Shown: positions 58,161 through 64,000 of the stretch, one piece after another
Layout of the letters: each line of letters opens with the position of its first letter
How positions within the stretch are numbered: position 1 is the first letter of the stretch
Assembly: GCA_038503075.1 (NCBI GenBank)
Contig: JBCAML010000015.1
Location: forward strand, 310,001 to 374,000
DNA length: 64,000 bases
Direction: 5' to 3'
DNA from: Gyromitra esculenta
Lineage: Eukaryota; Ascomycota; Pezizomycetes; Pezizales; Discinaceae
Translations under genes and position numbers: made by a program
The notes under the pieces: generated by a model
The model's input: only the letters and a program-made list of their open reading frames with translations
What the model was told of the DNA's origin: nothing
Database searches by the model: none

Positions 58161-58553
58161 TCGGGTCAAGGATATTGTTGGGGTTGTGCTTTGGGTTCAG
58201 GATTATAATGTTATTGTGTTTCGGTTGCTTTCGGTTATTTCCTAGTTATGAGTCATCATGGTTGAAAAGCGGGGTATTTAAGAGATGGATCTTTGTCGCT
58301 TGTGTTCTTTTTCTCTTCTTTCCTTAAGCAACGTTCTCGTTACCTTCTACTGTAAATCGCCGAAATACTATCTCGATTCTACCTCAGAATCTTTGCTGTC
58401 GCTGTCTACCTCGCTGCACTTATCTCGCCTTGAGATAAACACACCCTCGTAGAACTTGTAGAACACGCTGCACTCTTCAAACGTGTTGTCGCCTCGCTTA
58501 AGTAGCATTTCTCGCTTAAAGAAGATCGCTCACCTTGAAGCATACTGAAGGCT
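58139..58553 (+). repeat. 3' LTR
   Basis: Direct repeat of 52703-53100. It differs in the first ~365 bases at four places that I can read, all transitions (three C to T, one G to A relative to the 5' LTR), and then carries about 20 extra bases near 58508-58530. Confidence 0.88.
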
Positions 58554-60734
58554 TTGAATTTGCGTACAACCACAGACCTCAGTATTAAAACTCATTGCCA
58601 CGGTAGCTCTAGACCTGCTGGTAAGATGACAGAAAGTTGCTGCTTGTGATTGTGGCTTAAGTATAGAACTGCATACGTACAGCCTAGCTGTTAAAGCTCC
58701 GTCCCGTAGTTCGGCCAGCGGTCAGAACTTGGCGGAAACTTAACGATATCAGGGCCAGGGGCTCCGGCAAACATTCGCCCGATAAATATAGTAGCTGATA
58801 CAGTCTTGTTTATTTGCAGATACCATCAAACCAGATCACTCGTTTTCCACTCGGTCTTACAGCTATGTTAAAAACCAAGAAGTCGAATTCAGCTGGGAAT
58901 CAATTGATCATGCATCGAGACACTTCAGTCCATTCTACATCAGCCTACATCAACCTATGCACATTTAATGCGATTCCATATTAACAAGTTATGGAGCTGC
59001 TGAGAAATGATCGCGAATGCGTTATTATTGGTGTCCGTGATATTCCCTGACATGACACATCACTCGGATGCGTAGCCTTGTCACGTGAGACATGTAGCAA
59101 CCAAATGCGAAACACTCCTAACGTGGGCCTTCAATTCCGCTCAAGAACATCCAGCAATAGCATTGCTGAGTTTCTTGCGTGTTGGATTTTGGGATGGAGA
59201 GTATTTAGTCTGATACACTTGGGGAGGGCACAAAGACCCTGGAAGTGTCTTTTGTTAGTGAGATTCCTATTTTTTATTTGTTCTCCTTAGCTATGTTATC
59301 GGGTTACAATTTCTGCCGGCATTTTCGATCAGGTTCTTCATGCCTGCCTTGATTAGTCCTGATACAATATCCAAGCGCGCAGGGGACACCGATACGTCAG
59401 GAGAAGCTGAACAAGTGCAATCTAGATATGCACGTGTGGCGAAAGGCACAGCACACGGCAAAAAAAGTTTGAGAAGTTTGAGACTCGGGATTCGGGGCTC
59501 CTCAGAGTTTCCGAGGAAGATTCTAGTAATTGGATTGGCCACGGTAGGCCCTGGTTTCTCGATCTTTTTGCCGGACGCTGTAAGACGGCCTTACCGAGTC
59601 AGACAATATGAATGACTACCATCTCCTACTACATATGTCAGTAGTTAGGTAATGGTAAGGGAAGAGGAGAACAACGGTTTCCAAACGGGTTACCCACAAA
59701 ATAGAGAACTGGTTTTTTTGACGGGTATCCGCCTCCATGATTTCCCCTTTCCCCTGCTATTTCGGGCTAAAATCTCATCCTATCTCGCATAGACGCTTCT
59801 ACGGTCCACCCAGACAGATGATGATTAGTTAATATTTAGTAGAGAATTCCTGCTCGAACAGCAAAGAAGCAGGTTGCAATGCTAGAAACTTTCTTATTCC
59901 TGTTAGCTGTCCGGGTAAGGGGTGGATCGTGGAGGCGTCTAACGGATCTGACTAGGAAGTGGGAATGGGTCGCATGGCAACGGGCGAAAAACGCCAAAAG
60001 TCAGAGAAACACCACCCTCACAATAATTCAAAAAGGTCATAATTTTGCGACGAGCTTGAGTAGTTGGTTTCAGCTACCTTGATAAAGGCCCTTGTTTTAT
60101 TTTATTTTTTACTATAAGATTTGGAATAGTTGTTGTGATAGTTTTGAGATTTGGAAGTTGTAGAGATTTAGTAGGCTCGTTCCCATCACTACTGCCTATG
60201 GCTGCTCCTACGACGCATAGCAAACTGCGCAGTAGGGCTGGGCACGAGACTAGAGATTTGGTGTGGTTTAAATTTCAACCGACAGATTTCCCAGTCCGAC
60301 CGACCCCCCGATCAAATACGTTAAACCCATAATTTGATACAGATGAAGATAAATAAAAAGAAATCTCCCATAACGCCCCCATCGCTTTTGCGCTTAAATA
60401 AGTGAAAATGTGTATACATGTGTGATTATACTTAAAAACGAAAACGAAAACATAGATGTAAAAAATAATAATACATGGAATAAAGAAACACGGAACCAAC
60501 AAAAGAGATCTGATCCAAGGAGCGATCTGTCTATCGCGGTTGGGGTTGGGGTTGGGGTTGGGGTTGGGGGCTATGTCGCTGAACGTCATGCTTTGTGTTA
60601 GAGCTTCGAATCCTACTCTCGGTAGGTACAGTGATAATATCTAGTTAATGTTAGAGAGTAGCTGCGGCTTAAAGAATTCAAAGTTGCATAGGTTACTTAC
60701 CTAAAGCCGTTTGGTGAGAATATACTACCGTGGC
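58554..60734. other. Intergenic
   Basis: No supported gene. ORFs at 59078-59615 and 60135-60332 show no motif. A TTGGGG microsatellite is at 60540-60569. Confidence 0.5.
60540..60569 (+). repeat. (TTGGGG)5 microsatellite
   Basis: Five exact copies of the hexamer, not the TTAGGG usual for filamentous fungal telomeres; interstitial and short. Confidence 0.92.
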
Positions 60735-61257
60735 TCATCTATCTTCAGGTAGTCGAGCCCCATTATTGTTGAGGTATCGTGTAGGTAAATAGTTGCCTCG
60801 TGTGCTGCCGCCTTCAACGGGCAGTATCGCCGGCGGTGGCAACGATGGTTGAGGTGGGTGATGGACGTTTAACACATTACAGCTGTTGTAATTGTTCACC
60901 ATCGTAGGCCTAGGTAGGGTAGGTCCATCAAGATTCTCTCGTTGAGTGGCGTTCGTATCGATCTCTCCCGTTGTCTCCTAGCCGTAATAGAGTATTAGCT
61001 AATGTTAAATTATCAATGGGTGCTGTATCCGTAAGATTATTAGGAACTGATGTTTAAATTACCTCTCTCTTGCGCATTCTCCAGCATTTACATGCTTGAA
61101 TAAGGGTGGCGAGAGCGATTAAGACGCCCAAGATGCCGAAAACGACAGCGATCGTATCACTGCGACTTAAATAGGTAATTTTAGCCTCGTTAGGAGCCGT
61201 TGTGGTCGTAGAGGCTGTTTCAATGATTTGTCGCTTCCAAATGGTGAGTGAAGCCAT
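60735..61257 (-). CDS. Single-pass membrane protein, family member 3
   Basis: Unrecognised family, cleanest of three members. Minus-strand exons 61257-61063 and 60977-60735 with an 85-nt phase-0 intron (GTAATT..CTAG) give 145 residues. An extracytoplasmic-type N-terminus rich in Thr (ETASTTTTAP) without a clear signal peptide; one hydrophobic segment about 34-55 (DTIAVVFGILGVLIALATLI); a basic stretch CKCWRMRKRE; the conserved intron; then ETTGEIDTNATQRENLD and a Pro/Asn-rich tail with MVNNYNSCNVLNVHHPPQPS. The order hydrophobic segment, Cys-Lys-Cys-Trp-Arg basic block, phase-0 intron, E(T/A)(T/I), NNY..VLN matches the genes at 45699 and (in part) 14258. Likely a small type III/tail membrane protein; partner and function unknown. 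The ATG is the first in frame. Confidence 0.65.
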
Positions 61258-61926
61258 TATTGATGAAGTATATAGTTGAGTGTGCTGAACGAAATAGCAG
61301 ATAAATGATCAAGCAACAGGAGGCAAAGGTGGCCGGGAAAGGTGGATAGAATTAAGTCTACTGTATTTCAGCTGTAAGATGGTATGTATCTGTACAGTGC
61401 TGTCCAGGAGGTCTTGGCACCATCATCTCTAATACGCACGACTTGCTGGCGGATTGGGGTGACGATTTATATAGGTGACTATATAAAACTATTGGACATT
61501 ATTTGGTATGTCAGTATTCCCATAGCTTTCATCGCTTTATATTTGCTGTTCCATAGCTTGATCCACAATTATTTTGTTTCTATCAGTAGGCTGTGGGGTG
61601 CCAGGACTTGCGGACGCGACTGTACATTTAGTTATAGGACGACTGAGAACTTGGTTAACCGTTTAAGACCTCACATTTTTAGGCTTGCCCTAATTTGCAC
61701 AAACCGAATTGCTAGAAATCGGAATTGGGTATGGAATCAAACTCTGTGAGCTCACTTGTGGGTCCAGTAATTAACTAAAAAAGATAAGTCGCTGAGACTC
61801 TATCATCAATGGTCGTCGTGTGGAGAGATGTGCCGTATTAATTCGAGAAAATGGACTTCACGTCAAGATAAAACGTTGGAATTGCCTCCGTAGCCGATAA
61901 TAAGTCCGTTTAGTTTGATTGTGCAG
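61258..61926. other. Intergenic with a diverged repeat fragment
   Basis: The ORF at 61384-61749 (121 codons) is not accepted, because its second half (about 61650-61755) is a diverged copy of sequence inside the element at 62262-62592 (GAATTGCTAGAAATCGGA and flanks). Confidence 0.5.
61650..61755 (+). repeat. Fragment homologous to the interior of MITE family C copy 2
   Basis: The block ending GAATTGCTAGAAATCGGAAT aligns with 62405-62510 (AAATTGCTAGAAATCGGAGC). The 62-kb copy has about 22 extra bases in the middle. Confidence 0.65.
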
Positions 61927-62072
61927 TACCGTATAGTTTCGGGCGATACACCCACGAAACCGAGAGTGATAAAAATTTCTGATTGGTGGAAATGACCTTC
62001 AGCCTCGTTTATAGGTGTCAGCACCTCCTAGTTGCGCGAGATCCCCGGGGTATCGCTCGAAACTATATGGTA
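61927..62072. mobile_element. MITE with TACCGTATAGTTTCG ends (146 bp)
   Basis: Left TACCGTATAGTTTCGGGCGA and inverted right TACCATATAGTTTCGAGCGA; both ends start at TA. TIRs of about 27 bp with few mismatches. No ORF. Confidence 0.82.
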
Positions 62073-62261
62073 TTCGAGAAGAGCTCATCGTTGTGTAGAA
62101 TGAGACATCGGCGTCGTTGCAACTGACTAGTAATTAGGAAGCTTCCGATTGCTTGAGTGCCATTGTCCACTCTGCTCTGAATGCCCTCCCTCCGCGATCG
62201 CCGCCCACAACTCTGGGAACAAGGCTACCTCACGTTTCGCGTCTCCTACGTGGGCGTCACT

Positions 62262-62592
62262 GTAGTCAGAGTCGTTCCTAAGTGTATGATGAAACTGGGG
62301 GTGTGGTTCGCCACGCCCAGAATCAACGGAAGGCGAAGAAGAAGAAACTCGAGAAAGGTAATAGTGTCCACAGGGAGCAAATAGAATCCAGAACTTTGAT
62401 ATTAAAGACTTTGCGCTTTTGAGCCAGCCCTGGTTTTTGACCAACCAGAAGCTGATCTGCGCCAATCAAATTGCTAGAAATCGGAGCTGGATCTAACTGC
62501 GCAGAGCCTCTATTATCGATCCCAATCTTCGATTTGAGGAAATTCGTCACACTCCAGATCCCAGCTTCGTCATCACCCTGGAGCGACTCTAC
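62262..62592. mobile_element. MITE family C, copy 2 (about 330 bp)
   Basis: Left end with AGTGTATGATGAAACTGGGG and inverted right end with CACACTCCAGATCCCAGCTT then CGTCATC. AGAGTCG / CGACTCT flank outside both. The left-side block ATCAACGGAAGGCGAAG..CTCGAGAAAG matches the copy at 19078. No coding frame. Confidence 0.65.
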
Positions 62593-62614
62593 GAGACGGC
62601 CCAAACGGCGCAAC

Positions 62615-62935
62615 TACCGTATTTACTCGAAAAACTAGGCAGCGTGCTTTCTTAGATGCACCAATGAGATACGCCGCTCGATCTCTAACGAATCCCTTCG
62701 CGGGCTATTGGTGAAGTGTATACAGTGGTAGTCGTTTAATGAGGCGACAGCGGCAATGCCACACTCCAACAATATAGGCTACAGGTATTTCTCCATGTTC
62801 ACAAAATATTTCTTATGTAGCTCTGCCCACTTGCTCCATTGTCTGCATGGTGGAGTTGGTCCTGCTGCAGGGGTACGGTATTGTTGCTGTCGCCTCACCG
62901 CTGCACGCCACCCAATTTTTCGAGTCAATACGGTA
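62615..62935. mobile_element. TIR element with TACCGTATT ends, interrupted by a MITE
   Basis: TACCGTATTTACTCGAAAAA at 62615 and its inverse, TTTTTCGAGTCAATACGGTA at about 62916-62935, frame a 320-bp segment. It contains the family B MITE at 62721, so the outer element was there first. Confidence 0.7.
62721..62899. mobile_element. MITE family B, second copy, right end truncated
   Basis: Left end TACAGTGGTAGTCGTTTAAT then GAGGCGACAGC identical to the right TIR of the copy at 21055-21290, and TATTTCTCCATG follows at the same distance. The right end GCTGTCGCCTCA is present but the outer ~17 bases of the TIR are missing. Confidence 0.75.
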
Positions 62936-63654
62936 TGCTAAGCCTACAAAAATCTGTTCCTCTCGGTGACATTCCCGCCCGAGGGAGCCCGAACACCCAC
63001 GTAGTGTTGACCATAAAAATCCGCCAATTACTACTGGTGAGTTATGTTCAGGTTCTTCACGCCTTTCCCGAGCACCCGTGTCGCAATGAGTTGTGGTTGG
63101 CAACACCATACTCAAACGCATAATTCGATAAATCAGCAATCGCCGGGAGGGCAGGCAGAAGGCAGGCAAAAAGGGGTATTGTATAATATTAGACATTCCG
63201 ACATGGTGACGGAACTGGTTAATTGGTGGACAAGGGGGCTAGCTGGCCCAATGTTGCTCCCAAGTTTCCCTCATATCCGCCAACTGGCCAGTTCTGCCAT
63301 CATGCCGGGGATGCCCGCATCAACCCCACAAGGCAACCAAAAAAGGCAGAGAGAACCAGAATTTATCAGGCGAACCACAGTGTGGCGATGTATTAACTTG
63401 GTCACACGACAAAAAAGACGTTCCCTACTCAAGTTCGATTAATTGGTCAATGCTCAAGTGATATATAATGCTGCGTAATTGGTCACAAATACATCCAGCG
63501 GAGTTCATAAAAAATAAATATTACAAACCCCAATAATATACACCATAGCACCTCTAGTAAAAAGGAAAAAACCTCCACCAAATCTCATTTGTCTCCTCAT
63601 CGCTACCTTCACCTTTTTTTTAAAAAAAAAGGGGGGGAGCCGTAACACTACCTA
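62936..63654. other. Intergenic, 3' of PIF1
   Basis: No supported gene; the T7A8G7 run at about 63615-63637 lies just downstream of the helicase stop. Confidence 0.5.
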
Positions 63655-64000
63655 CTACACTTCCATCGCTGTCATCTCCTCGCCTTCATCTGGATACTCA
63701 TCCCTCTTATTCCTCGCCTCAGCTGCCGAATACAAACTTTTGTAAAACGCTCTAACCTTCTCATGAGCCATAACCTTCTTCGCATCGAACCGCAGGACCT
63801 GTAGTCCCTCCTGACAGGTAGCCCTACTCAACGCAACATATGCCTGCCCTTTCTCAAATACTTTCCCAAGATCGACCTTGACGCGCTCGAGCGTTTGCCC
63901 CTGTGCTTTGTGGATTGACAGTGCCCAGGCTAGGATGAGCGGGATTTGATTTCTGCACGCCTGGACCTCACCAGATGGAAGTTCAACTTTCCACTGTTCG
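63655..64000 (-). CDS. PIF1: PIF1-family 5'-3' DNA helicase, C-terminal end (partial)
   Basis: Superfamily 1B helicase of the PIF1/Rrm3 group, which unwinds G-quadruplex DNA and acts at telomeres and mitochondrial DNA. The window holds the last 115 codons, on the minus strand; the gene continues beyond 64000. Stop codon at 63655-63657. Visible: [23 protein letters not shown] motif (here [20 protein letters not shown]), [22 protein letters not shown] (motif VI) and [17 protein letters not shown]. These are diagnostic of cellular fungal Pif1 and distinguish it from Helitron helicases, which carry a Rep domain that may lie outside. The last 25 residues are acidic. Confidence 0.92.
   Translation of the reverse strand, partial: EQWKVELPSGEVQACRNQIPLILAWALSIHKAQGQTLERVKVDLGKVFEKGQAYVALSRATCQEGLQVLRFDAKKVMAHEKVRAFYKSLYSAAEARNKRDEYPDEGEEMTAMEV

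Larger units (their letters stand above)
52703..58553 (+). mobile_element. Ty3/gypsy LTR retrotransposon (chromovirus), about 5.85 kb
   Basis: Two LTRs in direct orientation flank gag and pol remnants in the order gag (zinc knuckle), protease, RT, RNase H, integrase, chromodomain, the Ty3/gypsy chromovirus order. A polypurine tract (GAAGAGGGGGGC) lies just before the 3' LTR. Several frame breaks make this copy non-autonomous as read. The LTRs differ at only a few positions over their first ~365 bases, so the insertion is young. No clear target duplication. Confidence 0.93.

Noticed and set aside
1..64000. CRISPR arrays, operons, rRNA genes
   Set aside because: None seen; the window is eukaryotic and repeats present are not regularly spaced.

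Overview
This window looks like nuclear DNA of a filamentous ascomycete (Pezizomycotina; a cup-fungus-type lineage is possible, but I cannot fix the genus). The reasons: short 49-120 nt introns with GT..AG ends and CTAAC/CTGAC-like branch points, single genes rather than operons, fungal forms of Bud14/Tea4, N-myristoyltransferase, PP2C, Pub1, Dcn1 and Pif1, a chromodomain Ty3/gypsy element and a pogo/Fot-type transposon. All gene models below are hand-spliced from reading frames and splice signals.

Layout. 0-2.4 kb: 3' part of a BUD14-like SH3 gene with a polyQ tract. 3.6-4.2 kb: foldback element. 4.8-8.3 kb: two divergent paralogous P-loop GTPases. 9.7-11.5 kb: N-myristoyltransferase. 14.3-15.3 kb: first member of a small single-pass membrane protein family; further members lie at 45.7-46.6 and 60.7-61.3 kb. 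17.5-18.6 kb: dead Tc1-like transposase plus tandem repeats. 19.6-20.7 kb: F-box/ankyrin gene. 23.9-27.5 kb: a head-to-head pair, a protein with a Doa4-type N-terminal domain (minus) and a Mediator-Med2-like protein (plus). 27.5-32.1 kb: gene-poor, with decayed tandem repeats. 32.1-33.6 kb: PP2C phosphatase. 36.9-38.5 kb: three-RRM Pub1/TIA1 protein. 42.3-43.2 kb: Dcn1-like neddylation factor. 47.1-49.8 kb: a MITE and a complete pogo-like transposon. 52.7-58.6 kb: Ty3/gypsy chromovirus with two LTRs and several broken frames. 61.9-62.9 kb: cluster of nested TIR elements. 63.7-64.0 kb: 3' end of a PIF1 helicase.

The conserved genes are ordinary housekeeping functions and do not form a pathway. 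The unusual content is: (i) the divergent GTPase pair, which shares an intron position but has two different putative membrane-attachment tails; (ii) the three-member small membrane-protein family with an invariant phase-0 intron after the basic juxtamembrane segment; (iii) a dispersed 20-nt motif, CGAGTGATAT-N4-TGA, present six times in 64 kb; and (iv) at least five families of short TIR elements, two of them nested, consistent with activity of pogo/Tc1-type transposases such as the one encoded here.
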